From Isoetes taiwanensis (taxonomy: Eukaryota; Streptophyta; Lycopodiopsida; Isoetales; Isoetaceae): a stretch of DNA of 64,000 nt. The DNA lies in NCBI GenBank assembly GCA_021234155.1, contig JAJEKV010000002.1, forward strand, positions 36,309,107-36,373,106, written 5' to 3'. The translations under genes and the position numbers were made by a program. The notes beneath the pieces were generated by a model. The model saw nothing but the letters and a program-made list of their open reading frames with translations, did not search any database and was not told the DNA's origin. Within the stretch, counting starts at the first letter, position 1. Every line of letters begins with the position of its first letter. Positions 12,493 to 24,799 of this stretch are shown piece by piece.

Positions 12493-12720
12493 GGTTGTAA
12501 GTATAGCTTAGGTGTAGGTAATTATTGCAAAATTAATGGTAACATAGGGCGTATGCTAGTAGTACTAATGAGGTAAGTATAGGTCGTAAATCTAGATAGG
12601 CCAAAGTTGGTTGTAAGTATAGCTGAGGTCTAGGTAATTATACAAAATTAATGAAAACATAGGTTTTAAGTATAGCTGACATGTGGGTAATTCTATAGAG
12701 AATTAATGATAACCTAGGGC
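12493..12720. repeat. Degenerate short tandem repeats
   Basis: The sequence GTTGTAAGTATAGCTGAGG plus a following GGTAATTAT...AAAATTAATG segment recurs near 12493, 12608 and 12664, with intervals of 115 and about 56 bp. They lie between the DUF7869-like gene and the acidic ORF of module A. No coding content. Confidence 0.6.
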
Positions 12721-12845
12721 GTAATTAATTCAATAGAAGTAATGATAGCTAATTCGTATATGATATAAATCTTGTATGATGTGATGGAATCATAATTACA
12801 ACCGCGCCTATTAGAAACCTTGCATGCAACTACTCTATATCTTGC

Positions 12846-13401
12846 ATGAAACCCTCCATTCTTTCAACCGCCAATCCTTTCTTCCTTCTAGCGCCTTCAT
12901 TGATTTCTAGCGCCTTCTACCATGGTGAGCCATGCTGGCCGGCCTCGTCCCGCTCCATCCCGCCAGACTCGCCTCCAAGAGGCGAAGAGGCAGATCAAAA
13001 AATTGATAAAGAAATCCATCCCCCCTCCCGCAGATGCCGCTGTGGCTGCCTTCCGCACCACAGTCCGGATAATTGCGAGGAGTTATTTATTCAGGGCAAG
13101 CTTCGCCCGGGAAAAGATTATTTGAGCACCAGCACCAGCAGCCCTGAGTCCCCCCATACTCCCCTTGATTCAGATGAGGAGATGGAGAATGAGCTTGAAA
13201 AAGAAGAAGAAATAGAGGAAGCAGATGAAGAATGGCGGGAAGAATTAGAAGAAGAAAAAAAGCAGCTGATTATGGATGCCCTCTCCTCCTCCTCAAGACT
13301 AAGATGTCAGAAATGGGGAAGAAGACATCCTTGGAGAGATGGCAGATGAAAGCTCAGAGGAAGAAGAGGAGGAGGAAGAAGAGGAGGAGGTAGAGGGCTG
13401 A
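12846..13401 (+). CDS. Acidic low-complexity protein ORF, module A (unknown)
   Basis: Not a family I recognise. The frame from 12846 ends at 13349 (167 codons). Its middle has a Cys/His-containing, proline-rich stretch (SRRCRCGCLPHHSPDNC) followed by STSTSSPESPHTPLDSDEE and a long Glu-rich region. A shift of frame near 13310 would continue into an almost pure Glu tail ending at the TGA at 13399-13401, so an intron or an indel is possible. A second frame from the ATG at 12922 gives a basic, Arg/Lys-rich product of 67 codons overlapping the same DNA. The D/E-rich tail suggests a chromatin- or nucleic-acid-associated protein, but that is a guess. The GC-rich codon use differs from the AT-rich flanks. 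Confidence 0.4.
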
Positions 13402-13439
13402 ATTTTTTTTTTTGTTTTTGTTATTTAGTTTTTGGTTCA

Positions 13440-13830
13440 GAAGAGCGAGCTGGGCATCTCCAAAAAAGGCCTCCTTAATTATGAATGGAGCTAGGCATCT
13501 TCTTAAACTGCCTAGAACTTCTGTAATTTTGTAACACAGAGCTGGGCAACTCTAATAAAAGGCCTTATGTAAAATTTTTTCATGGCAATACAAGGATTTA
13601 CTTGACCAAATATGTTTCTTTAGTTTCTACTCTAACTTGAAAGCGTAATCGAATTTCGCAGGTAAGTCGCTTTTGAATTCGCAACTCTAATAAAAGGCCT
13701 TATGTAAAAATTTTCAATGGTAATACAAGGATTTAATGACTGCAATATGTTTCTTTAGTGTCAACTCTAACTTGAAAGCATAACCGTAATTTCTTCGTAA
13801 GTCGCTTTGAATTCTCGCTCTTTCATTCTT
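13440..13830 (+). repeat. Nested tandem repeats after the acidic ORF
   Basis: A short unit beginning GAGCTGGGCA(T/A)CTC and leading to AAAAGGCC-type sequence appears near 13447, 13489 and 13539. A larger unit starting AACTCTAATAAAAGGCC at 13548 is repeated at 13683 (offset 135 bp) with few differences, including a TATGTTTCTTTAGT segment and an AACTTGAAAGC segment. This may be the 3' UTR of the acidic ORF. Confidence 0.7.
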
Positions 13831-13894
13831 AATTGTGAGAGAGTCGGTGAGATCAAGCGCGAAAATATGTTTGTGTGCAAAATGTTTAAATTGT

Positions 13895-14425
13895 CAAAGC
13901 GCTCCAATACACGCCTGGCGTGGATTGCATACAATAATTAGCTTTATGCGCTTCACGCCACGCTGTATTGAGACCTTTACACAAACATATTTCGCACAAA
14001 TCCGCGCGATTTCACTTCGTAAAAATTAAGATAGCTTGTGATGTAAACATTTTGCACACAAACATATTTCGCGCCTGGCGTGATTTCACTTCAGCTCTCT
14101 CAAATTTAAAAATTACAGTATAGCTTGTGAAGAAATTACAGTACTGCTTTAAAGTACAATATAGGATACACGCATTGCGTGGATTGCATACAGTAACTAG
14201 CTTTCGTAGCTTAATATTTCTTCTCACAAAGACCTGCTAATTTTTTTAATGCATTAAATGAGTTTACAATTCATAAGACTTTTGCTAATGCCAGTACTGC
14301 ATTTAATTTACAAATGAATGGTATTCGCTCATGGCGCAAAATCACTAATTTGTTTTTTCTCTCTAACTTACAGATTCACGCCTGGCGCGTATTCAACTGA
14401 ACATACGCCTGGCGCATATTCAACT
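13895..14425. repeat. Cluster of CGCC/GGCG short palindromes
   Basis: Short GC-rich inverted repeats with the core CGCCTGGCG stand out from AT-rich sequence. They occur near 13911 (ACGCCTGGCGTGG), 14070 (GCGCCTGGCGTG), 14380 (ACGCCTGGCGCGTATTC) and 14404 (ACGCCTGGCGCATATTC). The same motif fills introns of the ParB/HAD gene in both modules. Confidence 0.7.
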
Positions 14426-14439
14426 GAAGTTCCTCCTGT

Positions 14440-14672
14440 GCCAGCATAGGCTACAAGCATAGAGTAGTGTCGTGCTCTGGAGGGGCTTGAAATGGAGAAT
14501 GTTAAGCTGATAATTAGAATTGCAAACCTCGAAGCTATTTTGGGTAATATCCCAATAGCTGCACCATCTTATTTGCCGGAATCTTGTATGCCAGTTTATT
14601 TTTTTTCAACAGCATTTGAGACTATTGTGCCAGCATTTGAGACTACTGAGGAACAACACACAGATGAATAAC
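14440..14672 (+). CDS. Possible small exon with leucine-zipper-like segment
   Basis: One open frame from about 14470 to the TAA near 14672 reads RALEGLEMENVKLIIRIANL and ends in TAFETTEEQHTDE. The heptad-like spacing of Leu/Ile fits a short coiled coil. It has no good in-frame ATG of its own and follows several AG acceptor-like sites (around 14448-14466). It may be the last exon of a gene whose earlier exon is the acidic ORF, with the palindrome cluster in the intron. No homologous exon was identified in module B. Confidence 0.3.
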
Positions 14673-14889
14673 ACATAGATGAATAACACACAGATGTAAT
14701 TAAAACAATGTAAAGAATGCAGGGTTTTTAAAGAATATCCCATCCATGTAAAGAATACAGTGTTTTTTAAATTCCTGAATGCTCTGGTCTGCAGGCCTTA
14801 TAGTTTTGAAATATTGAATGAATGGTCTGACATGCAAGCGTTTTAATTTCATACATATGACATAATCAGCTTGTGCATCTTAGTATAAG

Positions 14890-15448
14890 CACTCAATCTA
14901 CTTTTTCTGATCTATCTTCCTTCTGAAAATGAAACTCACCTTCTTTAAGCGAATTACTGGCCATGCAACAAAGATTCCGATGCTTTCACCCATCTTTGTT
15001 CCCATCGATGCCTTCGGTAATGCTTCGTCGTTGAAATGGCAACTGTTTACTAGAATCTTCACATGATCATTTCCAAGAGGAACTCCATGGCAGATTGCTT
15101 CCGGATTGACTGATTCTATCTTGCAATTTCCCACCCTCCTCTTCAAATTCGTCGTCAGCATGTAACATTCTTCTCCAACGCTGTTCAATGTCGCAAGATC
15201 ATGGGATTAATTTGGAGCTTGGGTTCTGGAAGAGTAGATGAACTTACATGAAGGCGCTCGACATCGCTCAGGCGCCGGCTTCTTCCCAGTTGTTCCGAGT
15301 TCTTTCGAGTTCTTCCTGTTCTTCCAAGTTCTTTCGAGTTCGAATGACAAGAAAGGCTGGCGGCAAGATTAAGTGGTAGTTTCAAATTATCCGTTAATTG
15401 TACTGCTTTTCTAGCCGCTGAGTGAAATCTAATTATGGAATTTGACAA
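14890..15448 (-). CDS. DUF8039-like protein, module A
   Basis: The minus strand holds two adjacent open frames: 15448-15185, a basic Ser/Arg-rich N-terminal part starting MSNSIIRFHSAARK, and 15188-14898. The second reads GEECYMLTTNLKRRVGNC, then NPEAICHGVPLGNDHVKI, then GIFVAWPVIRLKK. The pattern ICHGVPLG ... V.V ... DEALP ... G.FVAWP closely resembles the DUF8039 domain found at the C-terminus of plant En/Spm (CACTA)-type transposon proteins. A GTAAGT donor-like site near 15247 and an AACAG acceptor-like site near 15181 could join the two frames, but the phase did not work out by hand. The gene is divergent from the ParB/HAD gene. Its role is unknown. Confidence 0.55.
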
Positions 15449-15521
15449 TACGGCGGTCGTAGAGCCATTTACTACTCGTACGATCGCGTCCCGTCCATTA
15501 GGCCCAATCGTAAGATTGCTA

Positions 15522-15681
15522 ACCGTCGATTAAAAGTCGATCCGCGAAATTTAAATAACCACTCCCTTCTATCGGACCGTCGATTAAAAGTCGATCCGCG
15601 AAATTTTAATAACCGCTCGCTTCTATCGGACCGTCGATCAAAAGTCGATCCGAATGAAACCCGTCGATCGAAAGCCGACCT
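15522..15681 (+). promoter_or_regulatory. 54-bp tandem repeats in the divergent promoter, module A
   Basis: A unit beginning ACCGTCGATTAAAAGTCGAT starts at 15522, 15576 and 15630, an exact 54-bp period. A shortened fourth unit follows near 15660. Each unit holds two GTCGAT words about 11 bp apart and a CGCGAAATTTTAATAACC segment. The array lies between the start of the minus-strand DUF8039-like gene and the TATA element of the plus-strand gene, the expected place for binding sites of a shared regulator. The regulator is inferred. Confidence 0.65.
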
Positions 15682-15699
15682 AATCGCCTTATGGAAATC

Positions 15700-15707
15700 T
15701 ATATAAG
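15700..15707 (+). promoter_or_regulatory. TATA box of the ParB/HAD gene, module A
   Basis: TATATAAG lies 93 bp before the ATG at 15793 and directly after the 54-bp repeats. The same core, ATATAAGTTT, precedes the module B gene at 31717, which supports a functional origin. Confidence 0.65.
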
Positions 15708-17504
15708 TTTTTGAATACCATTTCTTGCTTTTTGATTGTCGACTTGCTCCGAGACGCTCAAGAACTCCGAGGCGCTCAAGATCATCGCGAAGATGCCGCC
15801 CAAAGGTCGTGCTGCTCCAAACTCAGGCCGGGCCACGAGAGAAGATGCTCAAGGTCAGTATTGTCATCATTCTGTGTGTTATTCATTCATTGTTCATTGC
15901 TCTGATTAGTGTGCAGTGTTTGCTCTGTATTTACTGTATTTACTGTATTTGCTCTGTATCTTCTGCCTATACTGCTGTCTATTATTTCTGTAGCAGTGAC
16001 TTAAATTTCTATAGCTGCTCACACTCCTGTCTATCAGTTCTGTCTATAATTTGTCCACCTGTGTGTAAAGTAGTATGACCGTGTTTAGTTGGCCTGCCTT
16101 CGAGTGTCTGTTCGGCATGCTGTAATTGGCACGCCTTATGAGTGCATGTCTGTAATTGGGGACTGTATGCCATTCTGTACTTTAGCCTGGCCGGAATTGA
16201 TGACCATCGAAATCGCGCTAAGCATGTATTGCACCCTCGTTTGCAGGGAAGAAGAGACAAAACCGAATGGTAGCTCCTACACCTCCTTCTAAGAAAGCAA
16301 GAGGCTCGGAAGATACTCCAGCGAGCTCCAGCTCACAGAAGAAGGGAAAGCCCAATGAGGACGCAGTATCCTATGCATTGTCGATGGATGATAGCGGATC
16401 CATTATAAGAGCAGACACAGATCCTCCATGCCCCGAGGAGAAGATGGATGACAATGCGGAGTGGTATGTTGATGTAGGCAAAACAAATGGTAAGGTGGAT
16501 CTTGTGTTACACTCCAGAAAGAAAGAGACCGATCTTATGAAGAAACAAGGTATTCTTATCACTTGTGAGGAGCAGAATGACATATGTTGTCAACTCCTAG
16601 TGGAGGTTCTGAAGAACCACAAGAAAGATCTCGTCAGATTTACACATGCCAGGGCAACTGCTTTCAAAGATGGTCTGATGAAGAAGGACGTGAGTGCTGA
16701 GTCATGTTTCAAGTACGGATGGCCTCAAAATACTGTCCTCACTCCAGTTTCTATTAGTGAAGGGGTGTCTGCAGTGAGGAGAGCTTTGCGAGGACCTTCT
16801 CCAAGTTACTACCTGGAGGAGATGAAGCATCAAAATGATATCAGGGATGTACGAAGATTGCTGGACTTAGGAAAGGACATCCCAGCTGCAATAGTTGATG
16901 GCATTTTGGCAGAAAATGACTCCGAAAAGAAATTGCAGCTGGAGGCAATGAGTAGGCTAGTCAAGTATGCAGACAACTACCCACTTGGCCAATCTTTTAC
17001 ACATCCCATCTATGTTGACCGTCTGGTGAGATCACATAAGTCAAGTCTTGTTAGCAGGAGGTATGACCCTGAGCATGCAAGAGAAATATTGACGGCGATG
17101 GTGAGGAATCCAGGCCAAGTTCCTATGCCAGCTGACGTGCTTCCTTGGGAGAAGAAAAAGGATGCTCCACTCCAGTGGACAACACTAGAGAAGCTAACAG
17201 TGGAGAACCCTAATGTATGCTTCCTTATTATTGACGGACAGCATTCTATTGAGGCACAACGATCCCTATCCAACCAGGCTCAGCAAACCGGACAAACAAT
17301 GTATTTGCTACATTACAACCACAGGAGGTGTCGGTTTCTAAGCCCCCATACCCCTGCAGAGGACCTGGCAGAGATTAGTGCAACACTGAACGAAATGGGC
17401 GAAGTCTTTCTTTATAAAAGGTTAGTATATTTGGTGGAATAGAGTCAGATATATCAAGTAGGAATAACAGTAGTAGACTAGGTCTAGCGTGTGTCAAGGC
17501 GTGC

Positions 17505-17900
17505 CAATTCACGCCTGGCGTGTATTCATGCTACCAATTCTCGCCTGGCATGTATTCGTCCGCAAATTGTCAGCATGAATACACGCCACGCGCGAATTGC
17601 CAATGTACTGCATTTTGATCGGTAGGGACGAATACACGCCGTGCGCGAATGCGATATGTTGCCAATTCGGCCGGGCGTAGTTCATCTTTCACAATTACCG
17701 GGCGTGTATTCGTCCGCTGGTGTCGCATGAATACATGCCACGCGCGAATTGCCAATGTACTGCATTTCCATAAGGCGGTATGTTGGCAATTTGGCAATTC
17801 GCGCGTGGCGTATATTCATGCTGACAATTCGCGGACGAATACACGCCAGGCGCGAATTGGCAGCATGAATACACGCCAGGCGCGAATTGGCACGGCTGCC
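17505..17900. repeat. Array of CGCC/GGCG palindromes in intron 2, module A
   Basis: About ten copies of a unit close to GAATACACGCCAGGCGCGAA lie in alternating orientations within the 579-bp intron 17421-17999, often joined by GCATGAATAC or GCGAATTGGCA words. One sub-block starting ACGCGCGAATTGCC is duplicated with an offset of 152 bp (17588 and 17740). Neighbouring opposite copies can form hairpins. This is not a CRISPR: units vary in sequence, spacing and strand, and there are no spacers of constant length. Confidence 0.8.
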
Positions 17901-19905
17901 TTTGACGTTTCTTGATTATCCTGTTTGCTTGATCTAAAAAGCGGTTAATTTTATATGCCCCGCTCATATTGGTCGACATGCTTTCCTTACACGTCGCAGC
18001 CCTTACGTGGAGCAACTCCGTCATGCCCGCCAGCAATGGATAGAATATGGAAGACCCCTGCAAACAAAACAGGGAGGAACGAAGTCTGAGGAGTTTAAGG
18101 CATTGGAAAAGACCTTGGCTCAGACTATCATCCAAGATAGGAAACCAAGGGCAAAAAAAACAGGAAAAAAAAGCTGGGGAAAGGAAGAGACATCCGGGCG
18201 GCTTCCGGAGGTCCCACAGATGCCTACAAGATCGCCTTCGCTAAGGACAAAGTCTCGCGCGAAGTGGAACGAAGTTCGGATGCTTATGCTCGAAAACGCC
18301 TACTACAGACCCAATGGGAAGAGTGCCTCCTCAAGATACTTCAATATTTGATCTCAAGACTACCGAGATGAGGAAAGTACAGGGCCTTCAAGATGATGAA
18401 ATCATTTGGTTGTTAAATCAATGCATAAACAAAGAAGTTATGTACAAGAAGGCTTCTTCAGTTAAGGACAAGATGTCCTTCATTGATTGTTGCACTTCAG
18501 AAGCTATCTGGTGATGTAACATTGTCTGAATCAGCCTGCTAGACAAGTATGGCGTGTGTCTGCTGATGACATCAAGAAATACGTCTTTTGGTCGAAGGAA
18601 TTTCTGCAAAACAGGAAATCAAAGAACCAACCGCACACCGCAAAGCTATCAGATAAGTGATGGCTGAGCTGAGAAGAAAGGTTGCCGTCCTGAAAGATGT
18701 TAGTGGTGACTTACCTGCACTCCAATACCTGGTCTCTACTGGCTATAAAGGTCTCCTACCCGATACAACAATAGGCCCTCGTAATATTTCTCTGTTTGTA
18801 TTGGATAGCAGGACTGCAAAAGGAGAGAAGGGATGACTCAACAGAGTACAAAGAGTTTTTTAGTAGCTGCATAGTCTTAACAACTCAGAAGCTCTTTACT
18901 ATTGTCATCATATGCCCCCCAGGAGAGCCTCATATGCATGCTTTGGTGGCTTCATACGACTTGGAAGGCTTAAAGGTCGTTAGGGAAGGCTCTCTTCTCT
19001 TTGAGACAAAGGATACTGATTTGAGGATGCAGTATAAAAGCGCTTGTATAATCTTCATAATGATATCCCTTGTGCCAGATGACGACTATGAGGTAGCTAA
19101 GAGCAAAGGGGCATCGGATAAAGGTGCATGGCAGTGTTTTCTTTTGGATGGAACCCAACTTGAAAAATGTCTTCTACAAAGCAGATGATGAGGATGAAGC
19201 AAATGAAAGCGAGGAATTTGATGTTCCTAACCTCTACCAGAAAGACATCACTCTGGAATTGCTGACAAAAGAAAAGGGACCCTTGAATAAACATGGGTTT
19301 GCAATCAATCTGGCAAGCTATCTTGTTGAGGCATTTGCACTACTTGATACCACTTGCTGTGAATTGCATGTTGGAGGGTATATTGGTAGAGAGGCCCTGA
19401 AGACATCAAGAAGATGTTTAAGTTTCGTCAACGATGACCAGTCCAGGGATTTCCTTGAAGTGTTTTTCGAAAAGGTACTAGCCACGGCTGATTGGGGTCC
19501 TGTCAAAGATAAAAACCCGTGGGCTTTGGTACCTTACAAAGGGCAGAAGTAGAATACTAGTTCACAAAAGCCTCCGAGTGCAACTCCAGAATGTTCAAAA
19601 AGCAATGCAGCCGAAATGCTAGAGCGGGAACGTGAGACCATGGAGAAAAATTTGAAGTCCATGCTTGATAACATTCCAACTGGTAATGTCCAGCTTGGGG
19701 ATACGACTGCGGCAGTTGCTGATACCAACCAGGATGATCATGCAAGCTCAGATGCAACCACTGAGGTTAGGAATCAAATCCCTGTGGTAGCTTTCATAGA
19801 AGAGAACGTGTCTGAACTTAACGGTGGCGTTCATGCTTATGACAGTAAGCATCCGAGGAGTGAAGTAGACGCTACGACTGCTGCGGATGACGGCGACGAT
19901 GAAAG

Positions 19906-20012
19906 GTAATTCACGCCAGGCGCGATATGTAGCTTATTTATGAAGGATAAAACGCGTTTGGCGTGTATTGCAGACCACTTTTGCATGGCTAACTTTGTTT
20001 TCCATAGTTCAG
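19906..20012 (+). other. Intron 3 of the ParB/HAD gene with palindromes
   Basis: GTAATT donor and TTCAG acceptor; 107 bp. It contains TTCACGCCAGGCGCGATAT just after the donor and ACGCGTTTGGCGTGTATTGC further on. Using this acceptor restores the frame into RAPPACDKIIVFDLNGVL. Confidence 0.65.
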
Positions 20013-20652
20013 GGCTCCACCTGCTTGTGACAAAATCATTGTCTTCGATCTGAATGGTGTCTTGTGTAAAACGTTTCCTAAGAAGCTTATTAACAGGGAT
20101 GACTTCGAGCAAGTCCCTCTAGAATCGAATACTAAGTGGATCTATCCTCATCCACACTTAGAAGATATGATGAATGAGGCGTTCAGATTGTTTCGAGTTG
20201 CCATCTGGTCCTCAATGGAACGCAGAAATGTTGATGAAGTACTTAGGGTGTTACCAGGCATGAATCGAGACTTTGTGACGATTTGGGACCAAAGTAAGTG
20301 TATAAAGTTTCCACATCCAAGAGATCCGGATGGCAAACCGGTCTTCGTGAAACATCTTGGTACTATGATGGATCAGCTTGGCATTCAAAAGAAAGAGGAC
20401 ATCATAATAGTAGATGATGATGCTCTTAAGTGCTTTTATAATCAAGGTCAGGCTCTAAATCCACCAACTTATACTCCACAAGATTACTCAACAGATGAGT
20501 TTCTAGTACTACTCATGTCCATCATGAGTGGCTTGGCTTCTGGTAAAATAGTATCAGATGTTGTCAAAACGCATCCAGAACTAGATCGGACTAAGGAGAT
20601 GGATCCCTATCTTGAGAGTTATTTGACAAAGAAAGGACTAGTCCCTCCATGA

Positions 20653-21060
20653 TGTAATCTTCATATCAAGTGAATACAATGTAAAAAGTGTTCTCTGTAT
20701 ATTGATGTATTGTTATCTACAAATGCTAATCAAACACCACATTCTTCTCACTAAAACAAGAAAATGTTAAACCACCCACTACTACAATGCAAAAATTTGC
20801 AACAATGCAAAACAGCATGTCACACAACAAAACACTATATTGAGAAAAGGGTATGCAAAAGTGGCGTGCTTTTGGAACAGACATAAATCCAATTTAAATG
20901 AATGATGGTTCAAGCCAGTATTTCACATTCAAGTAGAGTAAGATACTCATATACTGAAAGTAAGATTACAATGAAAGCACGAATACAATGAAAATGCACT
21001 GAAAGTAGGATTACAATGAAAGTAAGATTCACATCATAAGATACTCATGGACTCTAGTAC
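20653..21060. other. 3' flank of module A, with segment shared with module B
   Basis: AT-rich non-coding sequence after the HAD stop. About 20873-20912 (a TTTTGGAA.AGACATAA.. AATTTAA.TGAATGATGGTT stretch) matches 37415-37454 downstream of the module B gene. The duplicated unit therefore extends past the coding region. Confidence 0.6.
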
Positions 21061-21061
21061 T

Positions 21062-21431
21062 TTATTTTGCTTGTTCGGCTATCTTCTCTAGTGACTTCAG
21101 AACTTTATCCTTCACAGAGATTGAAATCTTCATGCACCCCTTTCTCGGATCCACCTTGCCCTTTCTGGAGTTCCATGACATCAACACGGATTTTATTTCC
21201 ACCCATTGGGCCAGATCACTTGCATCATACTTATTTTTTATTAGAACAATCTTTGTAGCACTCTTTTTCAGTAATGACTCCTTTTCCACTTACTGGACGC
21301 CACCACTCCACACGCACCTTGTTTCTGTTAGGGTTATTAGCTTCCCTACAAACACTCGAGATAGTATACCTTAACCAAATAGGATAAGTATCTTCATCTG
21401 ATGGCCATGGGGATTTCACCATGTTGAACAA
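21062..21431 (-). pseudogene. C-terminal fragment of a DUF7869-like protein
   Basis: Two overlapping minus-strand frames read TYPIWLRYTISSVCREANN, then NKVRVEWWRPVS, then a Lys-rich end with SWNSRKGKVDPRKG. They align with the tails of the module A and B proteins (YPVW.G.TIS..CKE ... NKVRVEWWCPV ... W.DIE.VL.SW). The upstream 90% of the protein is absent here. The complementary middle part of a diverged copy lies at 24800-25478, 3.4 kb away on the same strand. The two may be parts of one interrupted copy. A frame change occurs near 21260. Confidence 0.65.
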
Positions 21432-22942
<1,511 letters not shown>

Positions 22943-24795
22943 GTTTGTGCCAGTAGGGATGCTCCCTTCATCCTTTTATCCTTGCTAGTTTGATTTGGTC
23001 TTGTAGTGCTTCATATTTCGTATAGTTGCATATTTGCGTGGTACACTGCACACGCTATTTTTTCTTCTGTAGTTCTATTCGAGTCTGTCTGGGAATTTGA
23101 TGTCTTCGTCATCTAGAAGGCACATAGGACATAGTCATATTTATTCTGTTTCATTCAGTATAGTCTGGTAGAGTGGCAAAAGCATGGTAGAGCTCCAAAA
23201 GCATAGAGCAAGTCGTGATATTAAATTGTCATTCAGAATGTTCTCTACTTACGTAACTTGAGAACATTGTTTGTTAATTTTGTCTCATGTTGGTGCTGTC
23301 CAAGTTAAAAATTAAGTAGTTTAACAAAGGTTTTCTTGGAACCTAGAAGTGTTCCTTACACTAGTGTTCTTGTAACAGGATATGTAATAGTGTATTTAGT
23401 ATGCTTAAATGTTAATGCGTTGCTGTTACAAATTGATGCAATAAGCAGAACAGGAAGAGACAAGGTAAGTGAAGATATAAGCAGAGAATCTGAAATAATC
23501 ATTGGATGAAATATAGATACAAAAAGGAGAAACTATGGCATGGAATATGAAGTTATCATGGAGCAACACATCTGTAATTTGGTTTAGTCAGAATGTAATT
23601 GGGTGAAAGGCGATAAGCTAGGATTCAACCTACAGCTTGCTATGGCTAGCATTCATGTGCTAACCCACATTTTACTGCTGCAGGTAACAAGGCATCTCCC
23701 CCAGTTCATGGATGTTGGAACTAGCAGATGAAATGGATGAATATGACTATGCACATCACTCTTATTGTTTGTATGAATAGAGCTTAACATTTATTTCCGT
23801 TTTAAGTTTTACACTACTGAATTTTCAAGTCTATGCTGAACATTTTGTGCTGCATGTTGCGTAGATAGATAGATAGACTGTGACAGCAGATCATAGGATG
23901 TCTTTCCTTGAAAGACATGAATTGAATTTGCTATGACATTGGAAGTTTTGGACTAAGTTTTGTCACAGCTGAGTGATAGAATGCAATAATAATAATAATA
24001 ATAAAAATGTAATAATGTAAATGGGCATGCTCACGGCAAAGCTTGAAAATAGAAATCTTATTATCTTTTTACACCTTACAGTGTGATGGACGTCTTGAGG
24101 CCTATAATATATGCATACAAACTATGGCATCCATGGGCAAGCTAACACCAAAGCTTGAGAATAGAAAGCTTACTATTTTTTATAAAGAATGTATTTCTAA
24201 TCAACTTTCATAAAATGCCAACCCTTACCATGATGTATTTTATTATGCATTTATTTAAACGTTCATGTGAACACATAACAAGGGCTCCTAAACACATAAC
24301 AAGGGCATGGATTTGCTCCTTAGAAATGTGCAAGGATAGCCGATTTGAACCCGATTTGAAACCTAAATATTAACCAATTTGAAACCTTAGAAACTATTTG
24401 GAACTTCAAGTAACTTCGGATCTTAAGATCCTAATGTCCCTCTTAATGTATTTGAATGGGGCTCTCATAGGCTAAGGTGTCACATGCATAGGATTGATGC
24501 ATCAAGGGTGATGTTCGAGACCGTCAGATATTTAGAATGCCGCATGTATTGTTCTAATGCCCCATTTGTAAATATGTAGTGCTGCAACCTTAAACTAGGG
24601 AAACCACAGGGAAATGAGAGATCGAGATGCGAAACATGTCTATTAAAGACATTGAGAAAATTTTTCCCTTCTCTAAATACCATTTTTCTCTACATAAGGC
24701 TAGGGTGCACAAACTTAAGTACAAAATTGGGTAGGGGTATGTAAAAATTAAGATAGTCCATAAGTAAAACTACGGAAGGGGGCATGGAAACTGGC
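22943..24795. other. Spacer without recognised gene; (AAT)n microsatellite
   Basis: AT-rich sequence. A short trinucleotide repeat (AAT)n lies at about 23986-24004. Two similar segments, around 24031-24055 and 24133-24170 (AAGCTTGA.AATAGAAA.CTTA), are imperfect direct repeats. No last exons of the Nudix gene could be recognised. Confidence 0.4.
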
Positions 24796-24799
24796 TTTT

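Larger units (their letters stand above)
15793..20652 (+). pseudogene. ParB/DGQHR-like plus FCP1-like HAD multi-exon gene, module A
   Basis: Exons 15793-15853, 16247-17420, 18000-19905 and 20013-20652; introns of phase 1, 2 and 2. Exons 1-2 give an open frame of about 411 codons: a Lys-rich N-terminus; a domain with EWYVDVGKTNGKVDLVL (residues 92-108) and MKKQGILITCEE; then a ParB-like part with SRRYDPEHAREILTAMV (from 290) and CFLIIDGQHSIEA with DGQHS at 350-354, recalling DGQHR/ParB nucleotide-hydrolase-like folds. Exon 3 contains FVLDSRTAKG (18795) and HVGGYIGREALKTSRR (19367), loosely like motifs of permuted DNA methyltransferases. It has frame changes near 18200, 18500-18780 and 19150 and a TAG at 19550. 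Exon 4 is an FCP1/NIF-type HAD domain: FDLNGVL (20044), AIWSSMERRN and IIIVDDDALK (20401). The acceptor at 20012 keeps frame. Family parts are motif-based inference. Confidence 0.6.

Noticed and set aside
16371-16583. Minus-strand ORFs opposite exon 2 of the ParB/HAD gene
   Set aside because: They are shadows of the strongly supported plus-strand frame.
15793-17442. Recent bacterial transfer or contamination for the ParB-like gene
   Set aside because: It has spliceosomal introns, a TATA box and a second decayed copy linked to plant-type transposon genes, so it is long resident in the nucleus.
17421-17442. Extension of exon 2 to the stop at 17440-17442
   Set aside because: AAAAG/GTTAGT is a good donor, module B has a donor at the same place, and the downstream QWIEYG block continues the protein.
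17505-17900. CRISPR-like array
   Set aside because: Units differ in sequence, spacing and orientation, lie in an intron of a eukaryotic gene, and no cas-like genes occur.
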